A stretch of DNA of 5,842 nucleotides from positions 1 to 5,842 of the forward strand of contig JAUVSX010000219.1 of NCBI GenBank assembly GCA_030596915.1, written 5' to 3'. The notes under the pieces were generated by a model. The model was not told the origin of the DNA. It ran no database searches and worked only from the letters and a program-made list of their open reading frames with translations. Each line of letters opens with the position of its first letter. Position 1 is the first letter of the stretch. This DNA comes from Chloroflexota bacterium. GTDB lineage: Bacteria; Chloroflexota; Anaerolineae; B4-G1. A program made the translations under genes and the position numbers. Shown one piece after another: positions 1 to 5,842 of the stretch.

Positions 1-32
1 AGATACATCTGGACGCTGAGGAGTTCCGCCGA

Positions 33-986
33 ATGCAAGAAGTTCGAGCCGTCGCCAATCGGTGCATCGAGAACGTCGAACACGTCATAATCGGTAAGCG
101 CCGCGTGGTCGAGCGGGTCGTTGTGGGCCTGCTGGCACAAGGGCACATTCTTATCGAGGATGTACCGGGTGTGGGCAAGACTATGCTGGCGCGAGCGCTG
201 GCCAAGTCCCTTGGTTGCACGTTCCGCCGAATCCAGTTCACGCCCGACATGCTGCCTTCGGACATAACCGGCGTCTCAATATACAATCAGAAGACGCTTG
301 AATTCGAGTTCCGGCCCGGGCCGATCGTGGCCCAGATCGTCCTTACGGACGAGATCAACCGGGCGACGCCGAAGACGCAGGCCGCGCTGCTGGAGGCGAT
401 GCAGGAGCTGCAGGTCACTGTCGACGGCGTTACGTACAAGCTGCCGAAGCCTTTCCTGGTTATGGCGACGCAGAACCCAATCGAGTACGAGGGCACGTTC
501 CCATTGCCGGAAGCGCAGTTGGATCGGTTTCTGATGCGCATTCGCCTGGGGTACCCTGAGCTAGCTGACGAGATTGCGATCCTCGATTCGCAGCAATACG
601 CCCATCCGCTCGAGAGCATCGGACAGGTTGTCACCGTCGAAGAACTCACGAATGCGCAGGACAGGCTGAAGCACGTCTACGTCGACCCGCTCGTCAAGCG
701 CTATATCGTGGACATCGTCACGCAGACGCGGCGCCATCCCGACATCTACCTGGGCGCCAGCCCGCGTGGTGCTCTGGCGCTCTACCGCGTAGGACAGGCC
801 TGGTCGGCCGTACAAGGGCGCGACTACGTGCTCCCCGACGACATCAAGGCGTTGGCAGCGACGACGTTGTCTCACAGGCTCATCGTCAGCCCCTCGGCGC
901 GCCTCAAGGACGTGAGCGGCGAGGCCGTCATGCACGAACTCTTGACGACGCTCCCTGTCCCGGGAGCCCGGGTCAAGCCTACCTAG
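33..986 (+). CDS. MoxR-family AAA+ ATPase (5' end possibly outside window)
   Basis: Cytoplasmic ATPase of the MoxR branch of AAA+ proteins, thought to remodel or help assemble partner complexes together with VWA-domain proteins. Counting from the ATG at 33: Walker A is residues 43-50, ending GVGKT with K49. Walker B is LTDE with D106-E107, followed by the MoxR-typical INRATPKTQAALLEAMQE. Sensor 1 is ATQNP with N148, followed by the EGTFPLPEAQLDRF block with R165. Sensor 2 is GASPRG with R245. The AAA core and C-terminal lid are complete, and 317 aa is normal for the family. The start is uncertain. GAGGAG at 18-23 sits 9 bases before this ATG and supports it. However, the frame stays open to position 3 and reads acidic HLDAEEFRR, which resembles a MoxR N-terminus, so the true start may lie upstream. 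It is followed after 18 bases by a DUF58 gene, the usual operon partner. Family is certain; client and process are unknown. Confidence 0.95.
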   Translation: MQEVRAVANRCIENVEHVIIGKRRVVERVVVGLLAQGHILIEDVPGVGKTMLARALAKSLGCTFRRIQFTPDMLPSDITGVSIYNQKTLEFEFRPGPIVAQIVLTDEINRATPKTQAALLEAMQELQVTVDGVTYKLPKPFLVMATQNPIEYEGTFPLPEAQLDRFLMRIRLGYPELADEIAILDSQQYAHPLESIGQVVTVEELTNAQDRLKHVYVDPLVKRYIVDIVTQTRRHPDIYLGASPRGALALYRVGQAWSAVQGRDYVLPDDIKALAATTLSHRLIVSPSARLKDVSGEAVMHELLTTLPVPGARVKPT

Positions 987-990
987 CCCG

Positions 991-999
991 GGAAGGGGG
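991..999 (+). promoter_or_regulatory. Shine-Dalgarno site of the DUF58 gene
   Basis: The purine run GGAAGGGGG lies 5 bases before the GTG at 1005, right after the MoxR stop TAG (984-986). It supports GTG as the DUF58 start and independent re-initiation within an operon. It partly overlaps a CCCGGG hexamer (987-992) that could pair with identical hexamers just upstream. Confidence 0.6.
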
Positions 1000-1004
1000 C
1001 GGCG

Positions 1005-2324
1005 GTGCGACGTGCGTGGGTAGTGCTGGTCCTCGCGATCGCCAGTCTGGCGGGGGCTCTGATCACCGGACGTGACCTATACTTCCTCGTCACCTATGTC
1101 CTGGCCGGGACGCTAGTCATCTCAGCATTGTGGGCGTGGCTAGCGATGAGGGGCTTGCGCCTGGGACGCCACACGCGCGCCCAGAGGGCCCAGGTGGGGC
1201 GTCCCTTCGAGGAGAGTTTCACCCTCACCAGCGCATCCCGGCTGCCCAAGCTGTGGATCGTTGTGCGAGACCACTCCGATCTTCCGGGACATCGCGCCAG
1301 CAGAGTTATCCACAACTTGAGAGAAGGCCAACAGCACAACTGGACCACGCGCACGTTGTGCGAGCAGCGCGGGCGCTTCCGGTTGGGCCCGGTGACGATC
1401 GCGAGCAGCGATCCATTGGGACTGTTCGAGTTCCGGCGCAAGCTTCCCCAGACGAAAAGCATCGTGGTATACCCCGCGACGGTTCCGATTCGGAGCTTCC
1501 CTCATCCGGCGGCGCTGCTACCCGGAGGCGATGCGCTTCGCCGCCGAACCCACTACATTACGACAAACGCCGCAGGCGTGCGAGATTACGTGCCCGGCGA
1601 CAGCCTCAATCGGATCCACTGGAGGTCGACAGCCCGCACCCGCCGGCTCATCGTCAAGGAGTTCGAGCTGGACCCGTTGATGGACGTCTGGATATTCCTC
1701 GACATGGAGCGCAGTGTTCAGGTCAGCGTGGACGAGGATGAGATCACTCTGGCGATGCGCGAGATGGAGCCCCTCTGGCGTCGGGCGGAGCAGTTGCGCC
1801 TGTACCCAAGCACAGAGGAGTACGCCGTGACCGCGGCGTCCTCGGTCGCCGAGTACTTCATCCACCAGCGCCGGTCTGTGGGGCTGGTCGCATATGGGCA
1901 GCGACGGGAAGTGATCCAGGCTGACCGGGATGAGCGTCAGTTGGGGAAGATACTCGATACGTTGGCCGTGCTGCGGGCCGACGGCGACATGCCCTTTCAC
2001 GAGATGATCAGGGCGGAGGGCAAGCGGCTGACGCGGGGGTCGATCGTGGTCGCAATTAGCCCGGCGGTGCGATGGGAATGGGTTGAGGCGGCGCAGCTTG
2101 TGAACCGCACGGGGTTGCACGTCGTCGCGATCATGGTGGACGCCTCAAGCTTCGGAGGGCAGCAGAGCGTTGGCGCGTTCCGCGAGCGGATGGCTGCTTC
2201 AGGGATGCCCGCAATCCTCCTACGTCGGGGCGACACACTCAGTCAGGCTCTCAGTGATGTCCCTCGGCTTCGGAGTGGATCGGCGGTGTCTCCGAGCTAT
2301 TCGACCCTGTCAGCCTTCGGATGA
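1005..2324 (+). CDS. DUF58 family membrane-anchored protein, MoxR partner
   Basis: A DUF58 protein of 439 aa, a usual length for the family. Two hydrophobic helices (about residues 5-21 and 25-48) anchor the N-terminus. A beta-rich region follows, then the DUF58 signature GVRDYVPGDSLNRIHWRS (residues 191-208) with ARTRRLIVKEFE, and then a von Willebrand A-like Rossmann domain starting at DVWIFLD (about 227-233). The metal-site motif is D233-M-E-R-S237, so the first serine of canonical DxSxS is replaced by glutamate. The start is GTG, supported by GGAAGGGGG at 991-999. The gene lies 18 bases after the MoxR gene and is surely in the same operon. MoxR-DUF58 pairs are believed to form a chaperone-type module, often followed by transglutaminase-like or VWA genes. 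Here the operon ends instead. Its last 74 bases overlap the end of the opposite-strand DedA-like gene. The exact role is unknown; family assignment is firm. Confidence 0.92.
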   Translation: MRRAWVVLVLAIASLAGALITGRDLYFLVTYVLAGTLVISALWAWLAMRGLRLGRHTRAQRAQVGRPFEESFTLTSASRLPKLWIVVRDHSDLPGHRASRVIHNLREGQQHNWTTRTLCEQRGRFRLGPVTIASSDPLGLFEFRRKLPQTKSIVVYPATVPIRSFPHPAALLPGGDALRRRTHYITTNAAGVRDYVPGDSLNRIHWRSTARTRRLIVKEFELDPLMDVWIFLDMERSVQVSVDEDEITLAMREMEPLWRRAEQLRLYPSTEEYAVTAASSVAEYFIHQRRSVGLVAYGQRREVIQADRDERQLGKILDTLAVLRADGDMPFHEMIRAEGKRLTRGSIVVAISPAVRWEWVEAAQLVNRTGLHVVAIMVDASSFGGQQSVGAFRERMAASGMPAILLRRGDTLSQALSDVPRLRSGSAVSPSYSTLSAFG

Positions 2325-3000
2325 TGCGCAGGGCGAGCGCCTCGATCTGCCTCTGGTAGCGCACGAATAGGAACGCCAGCCCCGCGGTCCCCCCAACCAG
2401 GGGTATCCAAGCCCACGCGGGCAACTCGGTGGCATGAGCGCCGAACCAGCACGACACGAAGACCCCCGGCAGCCTGCCTAGCGTCGCCAGCACGACCACC
2501 CCCGGTATCGGGAGCGGGCGCAGGCCAATAACGAAGCAGAGGATGTCGTCGGGGAGCCCAGGGACGAGGAAGACGAGGAAGAAGACGAGCGGTCCCCTGC
2601 GGCCGGCGATACGATCCCACCTGGCCAGCGTCTCCGGCTTGACAAGCTTCTCGACTAGCGGGCGCCCGAAGAAGCGCCCGAGCACCATCGCCAGCGTCGT
2701 CCCCACAAGCAGCCCCAGCATGCTGTATAGCGTGCCCAGCCACACACCGTACAGGTAGCCGTTCATCAGCCCGATGACGTGACCCGGCACCGGCGCCAGA
2801 AGCACCTGGGCCGCGTTCAAACTGACACTGGCGACAGGGGCCCAGGGGCCGAAGCCGGCAACCCAATTCTGGACAAGCTCCTGGTCGCCGAAGATGGCCC
2901 ACAGCGGCTCCCGCCAGGTCCAGATGGCGGCGGCCGTCGCCAGCCGCCGCACGATCAGGATGGCGATCCGTAGCCGCGGCCAGGCGCTTTCCGATCTCAT
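2251..3000 (-). CDS. DedA-superfamily VTT-domain membrane protein (TVP38/TMEM64 type)
   Basis: A 249 aa integral inner-membrane protein of the VTT/SNARE-associated (TVP38/TMEM64, DedA superfamily) fold. Relatives are linked to lipid flipping or membrane homeostasis, but the function of this one cannot be read. Visible features: a basic N-terminus with a hydrophobic helix (about 11-28); a hairpin-like hydrophobic region from about 58 to 110 with PVPGHVIGLMNGYLYG and the GRFFGRPLVEKL block (108-119); the second characteristic block FLVFLVPGLPDDILCFVIGL (141-160) with PGLPDD; and further membrane segments at about 165-187 and 196-213. The tail is hydrophilic and disordered-looking. Start: ATG at 3000-2998 overlaps the MFS stop TGA as ATGA, so translational coupling is likely; a modest AGGTGAG lies 11 bases before. 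The end overlaps the convergent DUF58 gene by 74 bases. Family is confident; substrate is unknown. Confidence 0.88.
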   Translation of the reverse strand: MRSESAWPRLRIAILIVRRLATAAAIWTWREPLWAIFGDQELVQNWVAGFGPWAPVASVSLNAAQVLLAPVPGHVIGLMNGYLYGVWLGTLYSMLGLLVGTTLAMVLGRFFGRPLVEKLVKPETLARWDRIAGRRGPLVFFLVFLVPGLPDDILCFVIGLRPLPIPGVVVLATLGRLPGVFVSCWFGAHATELPAWAWIPLVGGTAGLAFLFVRYQRQIEALALRIIRRLTGSNSSETPPIHSEAEGHH

Positions 3001-4265
3001 GGCGCGGTGTGCTCACCTGATATGACGTGAGCAGGCCTCAACGTGAGCGTGAAGGCAAACCCGGCAAGCGTCAACACAGTGGCTGTCGCGAAGAGCACGG
3101 TGTAAGATGTCCCCTGCAGCAGGTACCCGCCCACGGCGGGCACGAACGCCATCACTCCCATCAGCGTGTTGCCCATTCCCAGGTATGCCGGGCGAATCCC
3201 AGGCGGGGCCATCTCGAGCGTGTAGTTGGTGAAGCCCAACATCCACGCGCTCCGTGCGACTCCGCCTGCCACAAACGCGAGCGGGTAAGCCCACGTCAGG
3301 CGGCCGCCCCCGGCCAGATCGATCAGCAGCACGATAAGTGGCCCGGCCACGGCGATGGCGCTGCTGACGTGGATGATGAAGCGTGACCCAAGGCGCTCGC
3401 TGACGAAGCCCAGCACCCCGCTGGAAATGAGGCTGCCGATCGTGGTGGCAATGACGAAGGTGCCGATGATGCTTTCTGGCAGGTGCAGGCCATCGGTGGC
3501 GTGAATCACGTAGAAGGGCGCCGCCAGCGCCGTCATCCCGACGAGAAGGCGGGATGCCATCAGCCGGCGGTAGTCGCGGTCGCTGGCGAGCAGCGGAAAC
3601 CAATTGCGCCGCTCCCGGACCGTCCCGTCGTGTGGTTCTTCAGGGGGTGGCTCCCGGATGAGAAGCGTGGCGACCGTTGAGAACGCAATGCACACGCTCG
3701 CGCAGGTGAAGAGCAGCGCGTAGTTCTGTGCAAAGGACCAGTTCTTGAGGATCAGGCCAACGAGAAGGCCCACGCCGATGCCGCCTACGCCGCCCATGAA
3801 CTGGGCAACGCCGATTAGCCGCCCGCGGCGATTGACCGGGATGGCGCGGGCCATGATGTCGAACCAGACGAGGGTCATAAAGCCGTCGGACATCGCGAAG
3901 AGGCCCATCCCCACGAAGAGCAGGGTCAGCATCGCGGACGGTTGGTTGGCCAGCCCTGCCCACAGCGCAATCGCGATGATGGGCATCGCCAGGCGAAAGG
4001 GCGCCCCGACGTAGAAGAAGCGCTTCTTGCGCGGCTTGTCCTTGATCAGTTGTGCCGTCGCGAGCTGGGGCAACGTCCACCCGGCGTTGAAGACCGAGCT
4101 GGCAAGGCCGATCAGGGGCGCCGAATTCGTCAGTTGGCTCACGAACGCGGGGATCACGGTAATGGGGCTGATGAAGCCAAAGCCGAGGAGGAAGATGGCA
4201 TAGTCGAGGGTGAAGGCCGTGAAGTTCCAACGATAGTTTGGCGGCGAGTCTGTATTCCTGGCCAA
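2997..4265 (-). CDS. MFS transporter, second tandem paralogue
   Basis: A 422 aa major facilitator superfamily protein with the alternation of hydrophobic segments expected for 12 helices in two halves. Visible marks: a long first helix region (about 16-40); a loop KDKPRKKRF (76-84) where motif A sits between helices 2 and 3, rich in basic residues but not the classical GxLaDrxGrr; DIMARAIPVNRRGR (136-149), matching the common RRGR loop after helix 4; a hydrophilic central loop (about 204-232) between the halves; a motif-A-like GFVSERLGSR (286-295) in the second half; and FTNYTLEMAPPGIRP (345-359). The start is TTG at 4265-4263, with AGAGGGA 5 bases upstream and an in-frame TAG at 4310-4308. 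An ATG at 4270 is in another frame. It has its own promoter (4305-4332). It is strikingly similar over its whole length to the next gene upstream, and its stop overlaps the DedA-like start. Whether it exports drugs, sugars or another solute is not visible. Confidence 0.92.
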   Translation of the reverse strand: MARNTDSPPNYRWNFTAFTLDYAIFLLGFGFISPITVIPAFVSQLTNSAPLIGLASSVFNAGWTLPQLATAQLIKDKPRKKRFFYVGAPFRLAMPIIAIALWAGLANQPSAMLTLLFVGMGLFAMSDGFMTLVWFDIMARAIPVNRRGRLIGVAQFMGGVGGIGVGLLVGLILKNWSFAQNYALLFTCASVCIAFSTVATLLIREPPPEEPHDGTVRERRNWFPLLASDRDYRRLMASRLLVGMTALAAPFYVIHATDGLHLPESIIGTFVIATTIGSLISSGVLGFVSERLGSRFIIHVSSAIAVAGPLIVLLIDLAGGGRLTWAYPLAFVAGGVARSAWMLGFTNYTLEMAPPGIRPAYLGMGNTLMGVMAFVPAVGGYLLQGTSYTVLFATATVLTLAGFAFTLTLRPAHVISGEHTAP

Positions 4266-4270
4266 CTCAT

Positions 4271-4277
4271 TCCCTCT
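4271..4277 (-). promoter_or_regulatory. Shine-Dalgarno site deciding a TTG start (second MFS gene)
   Basis: AGAGGGA on the - strand ends 5 bases before TTG 4265-4263. The nearby ATG at 4270-4268 touches this site and is out of frame with the transporter, so TTG is the plausible initiator. Confidence 0.6.
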
Positions 4278-4304
4278 AAGTCTGGACTGCTCGGGGCGTG
4301 TGCC

Positions 4305-4332
4305 AGTCTAGCACGGAGCGGGCAGCGGTCAA
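4305..4332 (-). promoter_or_regulatory. Sigma-70-type promoter of the second MFS gene and DedA-like gene
   Basis: Reading the - strand, TTGACC (4332-4327, 5 of 6 to the -35 consensus) is followed by 16 bases and TAGACT (4310-4305, 4 of 6 to TATAAT). The predicted transcript starts near 4298, giving a leader of about 33 bases before TTG 4265. The first MFS gene has the same layout (5718-5745), which strengthens both calls. It would drive the MFS and DedA-like genes together. Confidence 0.6.
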
Positions 4333-4418
4333 GAGTTATCCGCCCACAGCCGTTCCCATGGGTACGCCCGCCACCGCGCCCAGGACGAAGCGCAGATGCG
4401 CCACGGGGCGGCACGAGC

Positions 4419-5690
4419 CTATGGCTGGGCTCGACCGGCCACGATAGTCTGGGAGGACCTCAGCGTGAAGGTGAGCACGAAACCGGCGAGTGTGAGCACA
4501 GTCGCTGTGGCGAAAAGCACGGTGTAGGACGTTGTCTGGAGCAGCCACCCTCCAACGGCGGGCACAAAGGCCATCAGCCCCATCAGCGTGTTGCCCAGGC
4601 CGACGAACGCCGGCCGGATGTTGGGCGGTGCGATCTCGAGCATATAGTTTGTGAAGCCCAGCATCCAGGCGCTCATCGAGATTCCGAGGGCGGCGTAGGC
4701 GACCGGGTAGGCTTGCGTTAGCCAGTCGATGCGGGCGAGGTGGACGATCAACACGAAGAGCGGGCCAACCACCGCGACGGCGCTGCCCATGTGGATGATC
4801 AGTCGAGTGCCGCGACGCTCGCTGACGTAGCCGAGAATGACGCTGGCGGCAAGGCTGCCGATCGTATTGGCGATGACGAAACGACCGATGACGCTTTCCG
4901 GCAAGCCCATCACGTCGGCGGCGTGACCGACGAAGAACGGCGTGGCGAGGGATGCCATACCGACGAGGGTCCTGCACAACATAAGCTTGCGGAAGTCGCG
5001 GTCGCGGCCCATCAGCTTCACTGAGAATACCTGGCCCCCCTGCGCCTCGTCAGGCGTCTGGTCGGGCTGCGGCTCGCGGATCAGGAGCAGGGCGACCGTC
5101 GAGACGGCCATCCCGCCGGCGGCGCAGAGGAACAAGAGCGCGTAGTTCTTTGGGAAGGCCCACTGGCCAAGGATCATCCCGACGAGGACGCCTACGCCGA
5201 TGCCGCCAATCCCGCCGATGAACTGAGAGGTGCCTACCATTCGTCCACGTCTGCGAGCGGGAATAGCACGTGCCATGATGTCGAACCAGACCAGGCTGAT
5301 GAAGCCGTCGGAGAGGGCAAGCAGGCCCATGCAAGCGAAGAACAGGACCAGCATCGCCGTGGGGTTGCTGGCCAGGCCCGCCCAAAGCGCGACGGCGATA
5401 ATCAGCACAGTCGCCCGGAACGGCAGGCCTACGTAGAAGAACGGCTTCTTCCGCGGCTTGTCCTTGACCAGATGGGCGGTCGCCAGTTGGGGCAGCGTCC
5501 AGCCGGCGATGAAGATGGTGCTCGCGAGGCCGATCAGGGGCGCAGAGGTCGTCAGTTGGCGTACGAAGGCGGGCAGCACAGTGACTGAGCTGATAAAACC
5601 GAAGCCGATGAGGAAGCTGGCGTAGTCGACGACGAACGCCCTGAAGTTCCAGCGATAGTCGGGCGGCAGGGGTTTCGAGTGTGTTGCCAA
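4419..5690 (-). CDS. MFS transporter, first tandem paralogue
   Basis: An MFS membrane transporter of 423 aa from the preferred start, nearly the same length as its neighbour and alignable to it from end to end. Shared blocks include SAPLIGLAS, AGWTLPQLATA, KDKPRKK, LVWFDIMARAIP with RRGR, the motif-A-like GYVSERRGTR in the second half, AFVPAVGG and SYTVLFATATVLTLAGF. The paralogues differ most in the central hydrophilic loop (here QPDQTPDEAQGGQ) and in scattered membrane positions. I chose TTG at 5690-5688 because GGGAGG (5703-5698) precedes it by 7 bases and because its N-terminus then matches the paralogue (MATHSKPLPPDYRWNF against MARNTDSPPNYRWNF). A TTG at 5705-5703 would extend the protein by five residues, but it overlaps that ribosome site and lies almost at the predicted transcription start; an in-frame TAG lies at 5723-5721. 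It has its own promoter (5718-5745). Substrate is unknown. Confidence 0.92.
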   Translation of the reverse strand: MATHSKPLPPDYRWNFRAFVVDYASFLIGFGFISSVTVLPAFVRQLTTSAPLIGLASTIFIAGWTLPQLATAHLVKDKPRKKPFFYVGLPFRATVLIIAVALWAGLASNPTAMLVLFFACMGLLALSDGFISLVWFDIMARAIPARRRGRMVGTSQFIGGIGGIGVGVLVGMILGQWAFPKNYALLFLCAAGGMAVSTVALLLIREPQPDQTPDEAQGGQVFSVKLMGRDRDFRKLMLCRTLVGMASLATPFFVGHAADVMGLPESVIGRFVIANTIGSLAASVILGYVSERRGTRLIIHMGSAVAVVGPLFVLIVHLARIDWLTQAYPVAYAALGISMSAWMLGFTNYMLEIAPPNIRPAFVGLGNTLMGLMAFVPAVGGWLLQTTSYTVLFATATVLTLAGFVLTFTLRSSQTIVAGRAQP

Positions 5691-5697
5691 GGTGGTG

Positions 5698-5703
5698 CCT
5701 CCC
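5698..5703 (-). promoter_or_regulatory. Shine-Dalgarno site deciding a TTG start (first MFS gene)
   Basis: GGGAGG on the - strand, 7 bases before TTG 5690-5688. It excludes the upstream TTG at 5705-5703, which abuts this site, and gives a protein N-terminus that aligns with the paralogue. Confidence 0.7.
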
Positions 5704-5717
5704 AAGCGGCGCGCCGG

Positions 5718-5745
5718 AGTCTACCACGAAGGATGGCGCGGGCAA
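5718..5745 (-). promoter_or_regulatory. Sigma-70-type promoter of the first MFS gene
   Basis: On the - strand, TTGCCC (5745-5740, 4 of 6 to consensus) is followed by 16 bases and TAGACT (5723-5718). The -10 hexamer, the spacer length and five of six -35 bases are the same as in the promoter of the paralogue (4305-4332). The expected start near 5711 gives a short leader of about 20 bases that holds the GGGAGG ribosome site. Confidence 0.55.
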
Positions 5746-5757
5746 GGGTTTCAGACT

Positions 5758-5803
5758 TCTCACCCCCACGCCCCGGCCCCGTCCCCCACAAGCGGGACGG
5801 GGA
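5758..5803. repeat. REP-like palindromic element with a G-quadruplex motif
   Basis: A perfect 9-bp inverted repeat, CCCCGTCCC (5777-5785) and GGGACGGGG (5794-5802), encloses the 8-base loop CCACAAGC. It is preceded by C-rich TCTCACCCCCACGCC. The layout (TCTCACCCC, C-rich run, palindrome with ACAAGC loop) resembles dispersed intergenic REP-type repeats I recall from other GC-rich genomes. No T-run follows either arm, so a classical terminator is unlikely. On the - strand, positions 5787-5763 hold four G-runs (5, 4, 4 and 5 G) with loops of 2, 2 and 3 bases, a strong quadruplex pattern. No gene is seen from 5746 to 5842. Confidence 0.55.
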
Positions 5804-5842
5804 GTCACGTGCGAGCGGTGGATGTGTGTGCGGCCGCACTGG

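Noticed and set aside
1306..1314. Perfect DnaA box TTATCCACA
   Set aside because: It is a single copy inside the DUF58 coding region with no cluster of boxes and no AT-rich unwinding region, so it is not an origin.
2263..2295. Weak inverted repeat TCGGAG/CTCCGA as a bidirectional terminator
   Set aside because: The stem is only 6 bp with a 14-base loop, lies inside both coding regions and lacks flanking A/T runs.
2297..3016. 239-codon - strand frame overlapping the DedA-like gene
   Set aside because: It is in a different frame from the clear VTT-domain protein, and its product is arginine- and alanine-rich without membrane segments or known motifs.
3027..3386. + strand frame whose product resembles that of the frame near 4460-4720
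   Set aside because: The similarity arises because both are antisense to duplicated MFS genes. It is not independent evidence of a conserved antisense protein.
4266..4418. Possible frameshifted extension of the first MFS gene into the intergenic region
   Set aside because: The MFS C-terminus aligns with its paralogue up to its own stop, so no frameshift is needed.
3942..4721. Long + strand open frame (259 codons) antisense to both MFS genes
   Set aside because: Its product is rich in R, G, H, Q and E with no recognisable domain. It runs opposite two well-supported transporters and is a shadow of GC-rich coding DNA.
5777..5802. Hairpin as a rho-independent terminator
   Set aside because: The stem is strong, but neither strand has a T-run after it and no gene is seen ending next to it in the window.

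Overview
The window is a stretch of GC-rich bacterial chromosome with five protein-coding genes and almost no spare DNA. High GC, GTG and TTG starts, G-rich Shine-Dalgarno sites and the style of the DedA-like and MFS proteins would fit Chloroflexota or a similar GC-rich lineage. That placement is weak and rests on recollection of protein style, not on a search. No RNA gene, CRISPR array, insertion sequence or phage gene is visible.

Left part, + strand (1-2324): a MoxR-family AAA+ ATPase, probably cut at its 5' end by the window edge, is followed 18 bases later by a DUF58 protein. This is the classic MoxR-DUF58 pair, in which the ATPase is thought to act as a chaperone-like partner of a protein with a von Willebrand A-like fold. 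The DUF58 gene is the last one on this strand.

Right part, - strand (2251-5745): two tandem paralogous 12-helix MFS transporters are followed by a DedA/VTT (TVP38/TMEM64-type) membrane protein. The two MFS genes have almost the same length, both start with TTG, and each has its own promoter of identical layout (TTGnCC, 16 bases, TAGACT). The duplication therefore appears to include the control region. The second MFS gene is joined to the DedA-like gene by an ATGA overlap, so those two are very likely co-translated. No substrate can be read from the sequence.

The two transcription units converge, and their coding ends overlap by 74 bases (2251-2324), leaving no room for an intergenic terminator. 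Upstream of the first MFS promoter (5758-5803) lies a palindromic REP-like element that also carries a strong G-quadruplex motif on the coding strand of that gene. I see no clearly new multi-gene system. The most interesting points are the duplicated transporter-plus-promoter unit, its coupling to a VTT membrane protein, the coding overlap, and the structured element upstream.
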